DNA of 64,000 bases from Isoperla grammatica (lineage: Eukaryota > Arthropoda > Insecta > Plecoptera > Perlodidae): assembly GCA_945910005.1 (NCBI GenBank), contig OX246749.1, positions 23,607,097 to 23,671,096 of the forward strand. Direction: 5' to 3'. The notes beneath the pieces were generated by a model, which had not been told where the DNA came from, did no database searches, and saw only the letters and a list, made by a program, of their open reading frames with translations. Shown in pieces: positions 21,801 to 36,800 of this stretch (its first letter is position 1; every line of letters begins with the position of its first letter). A program made the translations under genes and the position numbers.

Positions 21801-24800
21801 AAGGTGCCTCTTTACACAGTTATTCTTTTGAGCCAAAAGATTGATAAAAGATGAGGTAACACGCTTGCATTCCATGCAGAATGCCATTTTTCAAGATGGC
21901 GTCTAAAACCATCAACTGCTTATAACTCTGCTCTCTTTCGGTTTATTTTCATTTTTATTCTTTTAAATGACACTTCGCTTCGCTAACGGTTTGTAACTTT
22001 TTGTTGTTCACAGTTTTTATCATATATCTATTGGTTCGCTGCAAATACGCCATTTGCTAAGATTGGGTCAAAAACAATGAACTTCTTTCAGCTCTGTTCC
22101 CTTTTGTCCGATTTTCACTTTCAATGTTTTCAAATGCCAGTTCTCAATATGTATGTATATGTGGTAAGGTAGGGTTAGGTTAGGTAACGTTTGGAAACCA
22201 CATCAAACCTTTCATTCCTATAAGTTTTGTTTACAGAAATGTGATTTCCAAATAATAAAATTTGGAATGGCGATGTTTCACTTTCGGCATTTCGGTGTTG
22301 TCACCATTACCCCGATTTGCCCATAGTCTACAGTCTACACCAACACAGTTTGAGAAGTACACCAAGAGTGGGATGTTGCAGGTGTTTGGATGGGGAACTA
22401 CAGTCAACAAGACAACGAACAGTGCAGGCAAAGATGGAAGCCGACTAAGCTACGTGGACGAGACAGGCGGGAGAACGCTCAAGTATGTATGTGCACATGT
22501 GCACACAACAAGTATGTATGTGGACACATGTGCACACAACAAGTATGTATGTGGTCACATGTGCACACAACAAGTATGTATGTGGTCACATGAGCACACA
22601 ACAAGTATGTATGTGGTCACATGTGCACACAACAAGTATGTATGTGGTCACATGTGCACACAAAGGTATGTAAGTGGACACATGTGCACACAACAAGTAT
22701 GTATGTGGTCACATGTGCACACAACAAGTATGTATGTGGTCACATGTGCACACAACAAGTATGTATGTGGTCACATGTGCACACAAAGGTATGTAAGTGG
22801 ACACATGTGCACACAACAAGTATGTATGTGGTCACATGTGCACACAAAGGTATGTAAGTGGACACATGTGCACACAACAAGTATGTATGTGGTCACATGT
22901 GCACACAACAAGTATGTATGTGGTCACATGTGCACACAACAAGTATGTATGTGGTCACATGTGCACACAACAGGTATGTATGTGGACCCATGTGCACACA
23001 ACAAGTATGTATGTGGACACATGTACACACAACAAGTATGTATGTGGTCACATGTGCACACAACAAGTATGTATGTGGACACATGTGCACACAATCAGTA
23101 TGTATGTGGTCACATGTGCACACAACAAGTATGTATGTGGTCACATGTGCACACAACAAGTATGTTTTGTGGACCCATGTGCACACAACAAGTATGTATG
23201 TGGACACATGTACACACAACAAGTATGTATGTGGTCACATGTGCACACAACAAGTATGTATGTGGACACATGTGCACACAATCAGTATGTATGTGGACAC
23301 ATGTGCACACAACAAGTATGTATGTGGTCACATGTGCACACAATCAGTATGTATGTGGACACATGTGCACACAACAAGTATGTATGTGGTCACATGTGCA
23401 CACAACAAGTATGTATGTGGACACATGTGCACACAACAAGTATGTATGTGGACCCATGTGCACACAACAAGTATGTATGTGGACCCATGTGCACACAACA
23501 AGTATGTATGTGGACACATGTGCACACAACAAGTATGTATGTGGTCACATGTGCACACAACAAGTATGTATGTGGAAACATGTGCACACTATCAGTATGT
23601 ATGTGGACACATGTGCACACAACAAGTATGTATGTGGTCACATGTGCACACAACAAGTATGTATGTGGACACATGTGCACACAATCAGTATGTATGTGGA
23701 CACATGTGCACACAACAAGTATGTATGTGGTCACATGTGCACACAATCAGTATGTATGTGGACACATGTGCACACAACAAGTATGTATGTGGTCACATGT
23801 GCACACAACAAGTATGTATGTGGACACATGTGCACACAACAAGTATGTATGTGGACACATGTGCACACAATCAGTATGTATGTGGACACATGTGCACACA
23901 ACAAGTATGTATGTGGACACATGTGCACACAATCAGTATGTATGTGGACACATGTGCACACAACAAGTATGTATGTGGACACATGTGCACACAACAAGTA
24001 TATATGTGGTCACATGTGCACACAACAAGTATGAATGTGGTCACATGTGCACACAACAAGTATGTATGTGGACACATGTGCACACAACAAGTATGTATGT
24101 GGACACATGTGCACACAACAAGTATGTATGTGGACACATGTGCACACAACAAGTATGTATGTGGACACATGTGCACACAACAAGTATATATGTGGTCACA
24201 TGTGCACACAATCAGTATGCATGTGCACATGTGCACACAACAGGTATGTATGTGGACACATGTGCACACAACAAGTATGTATGTGGACAAATGTGCACAC
24301 AACAAGTATGTATGTGGACACATGTGCACACAAAGGTATGTAAGTGGACACATGTGCACATTACAAGTATGTATGTGGTCACATGTGCACACAACAAGTA
24401 TGTATGTGGACACATGTGCACACAACAAGTATGTATGTGGTTACATGTGCACACAACAAGTATGTATGTGGACACATGTGCACACAATCAGTATGTATGT
24501 GGACACATGTGCACACAACAAGTATGTATGTGGTCACATGTGCACACAACAAGTATGTATGTGGACACATGTGCACACAACAAGTATGTATGTGGACACA
24601 TGTGCACACAACAAGTATGTATGTGGACACATGTGCACACAACAAGTATGTATGTGGACACATGTGCACACAACAAGTATGTATGTGGTCACATGTGCAC
24701 ACAACAAGTATGTATGTGGACACATGTGCACACAACAAGTATGTATGTGGTCACATGTGCACACAACAAGTATGAATGTGGTCACATGTGCACACAACAA

Positions 24801-27800
24801 GTATGTATGTGGACACATGTGCACACAACAAGTATGTATGTGGACACATGTGCACACAACAAGTATGTATGTGGACACATGTGCACACAACAAGTATGTA
24901 TGTGGTCACATGTGCACACAACAAGTATGTATGTGGTCACATGTGCACACAATCAGTATGTATGTGGACACATGTGCACACAACAAGTATGTATGTGGTC
25001 ACATGTGCACACAACAAGTATGTGGTCACATGTGCACACAACAAGTATGTATGTGGTCACATGTGCACACAACAAGTATGTGGTCACATGTGCACACAAC
25101 AAGTATGTATGTGGTCACATGTGCACACAACAAGTATGTATGTGGTCACATGTGCACACAACAAGTATGTGGTCACATGTGCACACAACAAGTATGTATG
25201 TGGACACATGTGCACACAACAAGTATGTATGTGGTCACATGTGCACACAACAAGTATGTGGTCACATGTGCACACAACAAGTATGTATGTGGTCACATGT
25301 GCACACAACAAGTATGTATGTGGTCACATGTGCACACAACAAGTATGTGGTCACATGTGCACACAACAAGTATGTATGTGGACACATGTGCACACAACAA
25401 GTATGTATGTGGACACATGTGCACACTATCAGTATGTATGTGGACACATGTGCACACAACAAGTGTGCATGTGGATAGATATCACTCTTTGATTATATCT
25501 GATCTGCCCTAAAACGCTCCTTCACGTGAAAGATTGACGGAGTGAACGGAAATTGAGCCCTGGCCTAATTTTCGACCAACAACGCTGGATATTAATTGTT
25601 TAATGAAGATAAAGTAAATACAGAACACTTATCAAAGTATTCTGTCAATTAACTAATACAGGTGGCTCAGCGCTCTGGGGTAATACATGAGACTTTTTTT
25701 CGGGAGGTCGCCTGCTCGATACCAGCCACCGGCAGTCGTGACTTCAGGTTTTTCCGAGGTTTTCCTCAGTCGCGAGGCGATATTAAGGATTGTGTCATAC
25801 TAACAGGCTTCAGCTATTAGAAATACCGCAATACCTAGTTACCCACCTTAAGAGGGTCATGCATCGTTCCTGGACAAGTTCCACACAACAATAATCTGGT
25901 ATGGCTGCCACTTAAAAGCGTGAGCAAGGTGGCCTTATCCTTGCATCGGTGTCATACTTCATATTATAGCGTCCCTTAGGGTAGTCTTAGTGCGGAATGC
26001 AGAGTCGAGTTAAGTACATAATTTGTTTAGGGTTGCTATAGAGTTTGTTTTTAGGGAAAATAGCATGTAATAAAATAATTCTATAGCAACAATTCCTGTA
26101 CTTAATGTACAGTGGTCTGTGCACATCGCCCCTAGACTCTTAGGGCCGTATGGACAGTCAAATGTCAAGTTAAGTACAAAGGTACAACACATTGCAATTG
26201 AATTGTTTTATAACATACAATATTCCATAAGAAGAAAAAATCCGCAGCAACCATAAACAAATCACATACTTCATTCGACTCTACATCCATCCTATTTCAT
26301 TCTAATATTGATACTTGCAGATACCTGGAGATCCAAGTGAGGGACAAGAGCCGGTCTGTTCACAGCCAGCTACTGTGCATGCAACATGCACTGTACACTA
26401 GATACTTGCAGATACCTGGAGATCCAAGTGAGGGACAAGAGCCGGTCTGTTCACAGCCAGCTACTGTGCGTGCAACATGCACTGTACACTAGATACTTGC
26501 AGATACCTGGAGATCCAAGTGAGGGACAAGAGCCGGTCTGTTCACAGCCAGCTACTGTGCGTGCAACATGCACTGTACACTAGATACTTGCAGATACCTG
26601 GAGATCCAAGTGAGGGACAAGAGCCGGTCTGTTCACAGCCAGCTACTGTGCGTGCAACATGCACTGTACACTAGATACTTGCAGATACCTGGAGATCCAA
26701 GTGAGGGACAAGAGCCGGTCTGTTCCCAGCCAGCTACTGTGCGTGCAACAAGGCAACATGCACTGTACACTAGATACTTGCAGATACCTGGAGATCCAAG
26801 TGAGGGACAAGAGCCGGTCTGTTCACAGCCAGCTACTGTGCGTGCAACATGCACTGTACACTAGATACTTGCAGATACCTGAAGATCCAAGTGAGGGACA
26901 AGAGCCGGTCTGTTCACAGCCAGCTACTGTGCGTGCAACATGCACTGTACACTAGATACTTGCAGATACCTGGAGATCCAAGTGAGGGACAAGAGCCGGT
27001 CTGTTCACAGCCAGCTACTGTGCGTGCATCATGCACTGTACACTAGATACTTGCAGATACCTGGGATCCAAGTGAGGGACAAGAGCCGGTCTGTTCACAG
27101 CCAGCTACTGTGCGTGCAACATGCACTGTGCACTAGATACTTGCAGATACCTGGAGATCCAAGTGAGGGACAAGAGCCGGTCTGTTCACAGCCAGCTACT
27201 GTGCGTGCAACATGCACTGTACACTAGATACTTGCAGATACCTGGAGATCCAAGTGAGGGACAAGAGCCGGTCTGTTCACAGCCAGCTACTGTGCGTGCA
27301 ACAAGGCATCATGCACTGTACACTAGATACTTGCAGATACCTGGAGATCCAAGTGAGGGACAAGAGCCGGTCTGTTCACAGCCAGCTACTGTGCGTGCAA
27401 CATGCACTGTACACTAGATACTTGCAGATACCTGGAGATCCAAGTGAGGGACAAGAGCCGGTCTGTTCACAGCCAGCTACTGTGCGTGCAACATGCACTG
27501 TACACAAGATACTTGCAGATACCTGGAGATCCAAGTGAGGGACAAGAGCCGGTCTGTTCACAGCCAGCTACTGTGCGTGCATCATGCACTGTACACTAGA
27601 TACTTGCAGATACCTGGAGATCCAAGTGAGGGACAAGAGCCGGTCTGTTCACAGCCAGCTACTGTGCGTGCAACATGCACTGTACACTAGATACTTGCAG
27701 ATACCTGGAGATCCAAGTGAGGGACAAGAGCCGGTCTGTTCACAGCCAGCTACTGTGCGTGCAACATGCACTGTACACTAGATACTTGCAGATACCTGGA

Positions 27801-30800
27801 GATCCAAGTGAGGGACAAAGGCCGGTCTGTTCACAGCCAGCTACTGTGCGTGCAACATGCACTGTACACTAGATACTTGCAGATACCTGGAGATCCAAGT
27901 GAGGGACAAGAGCCGGTCTGTTCACAGCCAGCTACTGTGCGTGCAACAAGGCAACATGCACTGTACACTAGATACTTGCAGATACCTGAAGATCCAAGTG
28001 AGGGACAAGAGCCGGTCTGTTCACAGCCAGCTACTGTGCGTGCAACAAGGCAACATGCACTGTACACTAGATACTTGCAGATACCTGGAGATCCAAGTGA
28101 GGGACAAAAGCCGGTCTGTTCACAGCCAGCTACTGTGCGTGCAACATGCACTGTACACTAGATACTTGCAGATACCTGGAGATCCAAGTGAGGGACAAGA
28201 GCCGGTCTGTTCACAGCCAGCTACTGTGCGTGCAACATGCACTGTACACTAGATACTTGCAGATACCTGGAGATCCAAGTGAGGGACAAGAGCCGGTCTG
28301 TTCACAGCAGGCTACTGTGCGTGCAACATGCACTGTACACTAGATACTTGCAGATACCTGGAGATCCAAGTGAGGGACAAGAGCCGGTCTGTTCACAGCC
28401 AGCTACTGTGCGTGCAACATGCACTGTACACTAGATACTTGCAGATACCTGGAGATCCAAGTGAGGGACAAGAGCCGGTCTGTTCACAGCCAGCTACTGT
28501 GCGTACAACATGCACTGTACACTAGATACTTGCAGATACCTGGAGATCCAAGTGAGGGACAAGAGCCGGTCTGTTCACAGCCAGCTACTGTGCGTGCAAC
28601 ATGCACTGTACACTAGATACTTGCAGATACCTGGAGATCCAAGTGAGGGACAAGAGCCGGTCTGTTCACAGCCAGCTACTGTGCGTGCAACATGCACTGT
28701 ACACTAGATACTTGCAGATACCTGGAGATCCAAGTGAGGGACAAGAGCCGGTCTGTTCACAGCCAGCTACTGTGCGTGCATCATGCACTGTACACTAGAT
28801 ACTTGCAGATACCTGGAGATCCAAGTGAGGGACAAGAGCCGGTCTGTTCACAGCCAGCTACTGTGCGTGCATCATGCACTGTACACTAGATACTTGCAGA
28901 TACCTGGAGATCCAAGTGAGGGACAAGTGCCGGTCTGTTCACAGCCAGCTACTGTGCGTGCAACATGCACTGTACACTAGATACTTGCAGATACCTGGAG
29001 ATCCAAGTGAGGGACAAGAGCCGGTCTGTTCACAGCCAGCTACTGTGCGTGCATCATGCACTGTACACTAGATACTTGCAGATACCAGGAGATCCAAGTG
29101 AGGGACAAGAGCCGGTCTGTTCACAGCCAGCTACTGTGCGTGCAACATGCACTGTACACTAGATACTTGCAGATACCTGGAGATCCAAGTGAGGGACAAG
29201 AGCCGGTCTGTTCACAGCCAGCTACTGTGCGTGCAACATGCACTGTACACTAGATACTTGCAGATACCTGGAGATCCAAGTGAGAGACAAGAGCCGGTCT
29301 GTTCACAGCCAGCTACTGTGCGTGCATCATGCACTGTACACTAGATACTTGCAGATACCTGGAGATCCAAGTGAGGGACAAGAGCCGGTCTGTTCACAGC
29401 CAGCTACTGTGCGTGCAACATGCACTGTACACTAGATACTTGCAGATACCTGGAGATCCAAGTGAGAGACATGAGCCGGTCTGTTCACAGCCAGCTACTG
29501 TGCGTGCATCATGCACTGTACACTAGATACTTGCAGATACCTGGAGATCCAAGTGAGGGACAAGAGCCGGTCTGTTCACAGCCAGCTACTGTGCGTGCAA
29601 CATGCACTGTACACTAGATACTTGCAGATACCTGGAGATCCAAGTGAGGGACAAGAGCCGGTGTGTTCACAGCCAGCTACTGTGCGTGCATCATGCACTG
29701 TACACTAGATACTTGCAGATACCTGGAGATCCAAGTGAGGGACAAGAGCCGGTCTGTTCACAGCCAGCTACTGTGCGTGCAACATGCACTGTACACTAGA
29801 TACTTGCAGATACCTGGAGATCCAAGTGAGGAACAAGAGCCGGTCTGTTCACAGCCAGCAACTGTGCGTGCAACATGCACTGTACACTAGATACTTGCAG
29901 ATACCTGGAGATCCAAGTGAGGGACAAGAGCCGGTCTGTTCACAGCCAGCTACTGTGCGTGCAACATGCACTGTACACTAGATACTTGCAGATACCTGGA
30001 GATCCAAGTGAGGAACAAGAGCCGGTCTGTTCACAGCCAGCTACTGTGCGTGCAACATGCACTGTACACTAGATACTTGCAGATACCTGGAGATCCAAGT
30101 GAGAGACAAGAGCCGGTCTGTTCACAGCCAGCTACTGTGCGTGCAACATGCACTGTACACTAGATACTTGCAGATACCTGGAGATCCAAGTGAGGGACAA
30201 GAGCCGGTCTGTTCACAGCCAGCTACTGTGCGTGCAACATGCACTGTACACTAGATACTTGCAGATACCTGGAGATCCAAGTGAGAGACAAGAGCCGGTC
30301 TGTTCACAGCCAGCTACTGTGCGTGCAACATGCACTGTACACTAGATACTTGCAGATACCTGAAGATCCAAGTGAGGGACAAGAGCCGGTCTGTTCACAG
30401 CCAGCTACTGTGCGTGCATCATGCACTGTACACTTGATACTTGCAGATACCTGGAGATCCAAGTGAGGGACAAGAGCCGGTCTGTTCACAGCCAGCTACT
30501 GTGCATGCAACATGCACTGTACACTAGATACTTGCAGATACCTGGAGATCCAAGTGAGGGACAAGAGCCGGTCTGTTCACAGCCAGCTACTGTGCGAGCA
30601 ACATGCACTGTACACTAGATACTTGCAGATACCTGGAGATCCAAGTGAGGGACAAGAGCCGGTCTGTTCACAGCCAGCTACTGTGCGTGCAACATGCACT
30701 GTACACTAGATACTTGCAGATACCTGGAGATCCAAGTGAGAGACAAGAGCCGGTCTGTTCACAGCCAGCTACTGTGCGTGCATCATGCACTGTACACTAG

Positions 30801-33800
30801 ATACTTGCAGATACCTGGAGATCCAAGTGAGGGACAAGAGCCGGTCTGTTCACAGCCAGCTACTGTGCGTGCAACATGCACTGTACACTAGATACTTGCA
30901 GATACCTGGAGATCCAAGTGAGGGACAAGAGCCGGTCTGTTCACAGCCAGCTACTGTGCGTGCAACCTGCACTGTACACTAGATACTTGCAGATACCTGG
31001 AGATCCAAGTGAGGGACAAGAGCCGGTCTGTTGACAGCCAGCTACTGTGCGTGCTACATGCACTGTACACTAGATACTTGCAGATACCTGGAGATCCAAG
31101 TGAGGGACAAGAGCCGGTCTGTTGACAGCCAGCTACTGTGCGTGCAACATGCACTGTACACTAGATACTTGCAGATACCTGGAGATCCAAGTGAGGGACA
31201 AGAGCCGGTCTGTTGACAGCCAGCTACTGTGCGTGCAACATGCACTGTACACTAGATACTTGCAGATACCTGGAGATCCAAGTGAGGGACAAGAGCCGGT
31301 CTGTTCACAGCCAGCTACTGTGCGTGCAACATGGCAACATGCACTGTACACTAGATACTTGCAGATACCTGGAGATCCAAGTGAGGGACAAGAGCCGGTC
31401 TGTTCACAGCCAGCTACTGTGCGTGCAACATGGCAACATGCACTGTACACTAGATACTTGCAGATACCTGGAGATCCAAGTGAGGGACAAGAGCCGGTCT
31501 GTTCACAGCCAGCTACTGTGCGTGCAACATGCACTGTACACTAGATACTTGCAGATACCTGGAGATCCAAGTGAGGGACAAGAGCCGGTCTGTTCACAGC
31601 CAGCTACTGTGCGTGCAACATGCACTGTACACTAGATACTTGCAGATACCTGAAGATCCAAGTGAGGGACAAGAGCCGGTCTGTTCACAGCAGGCTACTG
31701 TGCGTGCAACATGCACTGTACACTAGATACTTGCAGATACCTGGAGATCCAAGTGAGGGACAAGAGCCGGTCTGTTCACAGCCAGCTACTGTGCGTACAA
31801 CATGCACTGTACACTAGATACTTGCAGATACCTGGAGATCCAAGTGAGGGACAAGAGCCGGTCTGTTCACAGCCAGCTACTGTGCGTGCAACATGCACTG
31901 TACACTAGATACTTGCAGATACCTGGAGATCCAAGTGAGGGACAAGAGCCGGTCTGTTCACAGCCAGCTACTGTGCGTGCAACATGCACTGTACACTAGA
32001 TACTTGCAGATACCTGGAGATCCAAGTGAGGGACAAGAGCCGGTCTGTTCACAGCCAGCAACTGTGCGTGCAACAAGGCATCATGCACTGTACACTAGAT
32101 ACTTGCAGATACCTGGAGATCCAAGTGAGGGACAAGAGCCGGTCTGTTCACAGCCAGCTACTGTGCGTGCAACATGCACTGTACACTAGATACTTGCAGA
32201 TACCTGGAGATCCAAGTGAGGGACAAGAGCCGGTCTGTTCACAGCCAGCTACTGTGCGTGCAACATGCACTGTACACTAGATACTTGCAGGTACCTGGAG
32301 ATCCAAGTGAGGGACAAGAGCCGGTCTGTTCACAGCCAGCTACTGTGCGTGCAACATGCACTGTACACTAGATACTTGCAGATACCTGGAGATCCAAGTG
32401 AGGGACAAGAGCCGGTCTGTTCACAGCCAGCTACTGTGCGTGCATCATGCACTGTACACTAGATACTTGCAGATACCTGGAGATCCAAGTGAGGGACAAG
32501 AGCCGGTCTGTTCACAGCCAGCTACTGTGCGTGCAACATGCACTGTACACTAGATACTTGCAGATACCTGGAGATCCAAGTGAGGGACAAGAGCCGGTCT
32601 GTTCACAGCCAGCTACTGTGCGTGCAACATGCACTGTACACTAGATACTTGCAGATACCTGGAGATCCAAGTGAGGGACAAGAGCCGGTCTGTTCACAGC
32701 CAGCTACTGTGCGTGCAACATGCACTGTACACTAGATACTTGCAGATACCTGGAGATCCAAGTGAGGGACAAGAGCCGGTCTGTTCACAGCCAGCTACTG
32801 TGCGTGCAACAAGGCAACATGCACTGTACACTAGATACTTGCAGATACCTGAAGATCCAAGTGAGGGACAAGAGCCGGTCTGTTCACAGCCAGCTACTGT
32901 GCGTGCAACATGCACTGTACACTAGATACTTGCAGATACCTGGAGATCCAAGTTAGGGACAAGAGCCGGTCTGTTCATAGCCAGCTACTGTGCGTGCAAC
33001 ATGCACTGTACACTAGATACTTGCAGATACCTGGAGATCCAAGTGAGAGACAAGAGCCGGTCTGTTCACAGCCAGCTACTGTGCGTGCAACATGGCAACA
33101 TGCACTGTACACTAGATACTTGCAGATACCTGGAGATCCAAGTGAAAGACAAGAGCCGGTCTGTTCACAGCCAGCTACTGTGCGTGCAACATGCACTGTA
33201 CACTAGATACTTGCAGATACCTGGAGATCCAAGTGAGGGACAAGAGCCGGTCTGTTCACAGCCAGCTACTGTGCGTGCATCATGCACTGTACACTAGATA
33301 CTTGCAGATACCTGGAGATCCAAGTGAGGGACAAGAGCCGGCCTGTTCACAGCCAGCTACTGTGCGTGCATCATGCACTGTACACTAGATACTTGCAGAT
33401 ACCTGGAGATCCAAGTGAGGGACAAGAGCCGGTCTGTTCACAGCCAGCTACTTTGCGTGCAACATGCCCTGTACACTAGATACTTGCAGATACCTGGAGA
33501 TCCTAGTGAGGGACAAGAGCCGGTCTGTTCACAGCCAGCTACTGTGCGTGCAACATGCCCTGTACACTAGATACTTGCAGATACCAGGAGATCCTAGTGA
33601 GGGACAAGAGCCGGTCTGTTCACAGCCAGCTACTGTGCGTGCAACATTCCCTGTACACTAGATACTTGCAGATACCTGGAGATCCAAGTGAGGGACAAGA
33701 GCCGGTCTGTTCACAGCCAGCTACTGTGCGTGCAACATGCACTGTACACTAGATACTTGCAGATACCTGGAGATCCAAGTGAGGGACAAGAGCCGGTCTG

Positions 33801-36800
33801 TTCACAGCCAGCTACTGTGCCTGCAACATGCACTGTACACTAGATACTTGCAGATACCTGGAGATCCAAGTGAGGGACAAGAGCCGGTCTGTTCACAGCC
33901 AGCAACTGTGCGTGCAACATGCACTGTACACTAGATACTTGCAGATACCTGGAGATCCAAGTGAGGGACAAGAGCCGGTCTGTTCACAGCCAGCTACTGT
34001 GCGTGCAACATGCACTGTACACTAGATACTTGCAGATACCTGGAGATCCAAGTGAGGGACAAGAGCCGGTCTGTTCACAGCCAGCTACTGTGCGTGCAAC
34101 ATGCACTGTACACTAGATACTTGCAGATACCTGGAGATCCAAGTGAGGGACAAGAGCCGGTCTGTTCACAGCCAGCTACTGTGCGTGCAACATGCACTGT
34201 ACACTAGATACTTGCAGATACCTGGAGATCCAAGTGAGGGACAAGAGCCGGTCTGTTCACAGCCAGCTACTGTGCGTGCAACAAGGCAACATGCACTGTA
34301 CACTAGATACTTGCAGATACCTGGAGATCCAAGTGAGGGACAAGAGCCGGTCTGTTCACAGCCAGCTACTGTGCGTGCAACATGCACTGTACACTAGATA
34401 CTTGCAGATACCTGGAGATCCAAGTGAGGGACAAGAGCCGGTCTGTTCACAGCCAGCTACTGTGCGTGCAACATGCACTGTACACTAGATACTTGCAGAT
34501 ACCCGGAGATCCAAGTGAGGGACAAGAGCCGGTCTGTTCACAGCCAGCTACTGTGCGTGCATCATGCACTGTACACTAGATACTTGCAGATACCTGGAGA
34601 TCCAAGTGAGGGACAAGAGCCGGTCTGTTGACAGCCAGCTACTGTGCGTGCAACATGCACTGTACACTAGATACTTGCAGATACCTGGAGATCTAAGTGA
34701 GGGACAAGAGCCGGTCTGTTCACAGCCAGCTACTGTGCGTGCAACATGCACTGTACACTAGATACTTGCAGATACCTGGAGATCCAAGTGAGGGACAAGA
34801 GCCGGTCTGTTGACAGCCAGCTACTGTGCGTGCAACATGCACTGTACACTAGATACTTGCAGATACCTGGAGATCCAAGTGAGGGACAAGAGAAGGTCTG
34901 TTCACAGCCAGCTACTGTGCGTGCAACATGCACTGTACACTAGATACTTGCAGATACCTGGAGATCCAAGTGAGGGACAAGAGCCGGTCTGTTGACAGCC
35001 AGCTACTGTGCGTGCAACATGCACTGTACACTAGATACTTGCAGATACCTGGAGATCTAAGTGAGGGACAAGAGCCGGTCTGTTCACAGCCAGATACTGT
35101 GCATGCAACATGCACTGTACTCTAGATACTTGCAGATACCTGGAGATCCAAGTGAGGGACAAGAGCCGGTCTGTTCACAGCCAGCTACTGTGCGTGCAAC
35201 AAGGCAACATGCACTGTACACTAGATACTTGCAGATACCTGGAGATCCAAGTGAGGGACAAGAGCCGGTCTGTTCACAGCCAGCTACTGTGCGTGCATCA
35301 TGCACTGTACACTAGATACTTGCAGATACCTGGAGATCCAAGTGAGAGACTAGAGCCGGTCTGTTCACAGCCAGCTACTGTGCGTGCAACAAGGCAACAT
35401 GCACTGTACACTAGATACTTGCAGATACCTGGAGATCCAAGTGAGGGACAAGAGCCGGTCTGTTCACAGCCAGCTACTGTGCGTGCAACATGCACTGTAC
35501 ACTAGATACTTGCAGATACCTGGAGATCCAAGTGAGGGACAAGAGCCGGTCTGTTGACAGCCAGCTACTGTGCGTGCAACGAGGCAACATGCACTGTACA
35601 CTAGATACTTGCAGATACCTGGAGATCCAAGTTAAAGACAAGAGCCGGTCTGTTCACAGCCAGCTACTGTGCGTGCATCATGCACTGTACACTAGATACT
35701 TGCAGATACCTGGAGATCCAAGTGAGAGACAAGAGCCGGTCTGTTCACAGCCAGCTACTGTGCGTGCATCATGCACTGTACACTAGATACTTGCAGATAC
35801 CTGGAGATCCAAGTGAGGGACAAGAGCCGGTCTGTTCACAGCCAGCTACTGTGCGTGCATCATGCACTGTACACTAGATACTTGCAGATACCTGGAGATC
35901 CAAGTGAGGGACAAGAGCCGGTCTGTTCACAGCCAGCTACTGTGCGTGCAACATGCACTGTACACTAGATACTTGCAGATACCTGGAGATCCAAGTGAGG
36001 GACAAGAGCCGGTGTGTTCACAGCCAGCTACTGTGCGTGCATCATGCACTGTACACTAGATACTTGCAGATACCTGGAGATCCAAGTGAGGGACAAGAGC
36101 CGGTCTGTTCACAGCCAGCTACTGTGCGTGCAACATGCACTGTACACTAGATACTTGCAGATACCTGGAGATCCAAGTGAGGAACAAGAGCCGGTCTGTT
36201 CACAGCCAGCAACTGTGCGTGCAACATGCACTGTACACTAGATACTTGCAGATACCTGGAGATCCAAGTGAGGGACAAGAGCCGGTCTGTTCACAGCCAG
36301 CTACTGTGCGTGCAACATGCACTGTACACTAGATACTTGCAGATACCTGGAGATCCAAGTGAGGAACAAGAGCCGGTCTGTTCACAGCCAGCTACTGTGC
36401 GTGCAACATGCACTGTACACTAGATACTTGCAGATACCTGGAGATCCAAGTGAGAGACAAGAGCCGGTCTGTTCACAGCCAGCTACTGTGCGTGCAACAT
36501 GCACTGTACACTAGATACTTGCAGATACCTGGAGATCCAAGTGAGGGACAAGAGCCGGTCTGTTCACAGCCAGCTACTGTGCGTGCAACATGCACTGTAC
36601 ACTAGATACTTGCAGATACCTGGAGATCCAAGTGAGAGACAAGAGCCGGTCTGTTCACAGCCAGCTACTGTGCGTGCAACATGCACTGTACACTAGATAC
36701 TTGCAGATACCTGAAGATCCAAGTGAGGGACAAGAGCCGGTCTGTTCACAGCCAGCTACTGTGCGTGCATCATGCACTGTACACTTGATACTTGCAGATA

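Noticed and set aside
22160..22185. Insect telomere repeat (TTAGG)n
   Set aside because: Only two to three units are present inside an intron. Not enough to indicate telomeric or interstitial telomeric sequence.
22262..25512. Three overlapping plus-strand open frames of 590, 893 and 884 codons rich in Cys, His and Val
   Set aside because: They are the three frames of the same 31-bp repeat (31 residues per 93 bp). Only the first about 75 residues of one frame contain real exon 5. There is no domain and all frames are open, so this is a property of the unit.
25661..25730. Functional tRNA gene
   Set aside because: The anticodon arm is destroyed by a run of t and the T-stem has mismatches. A SINE head fits better.
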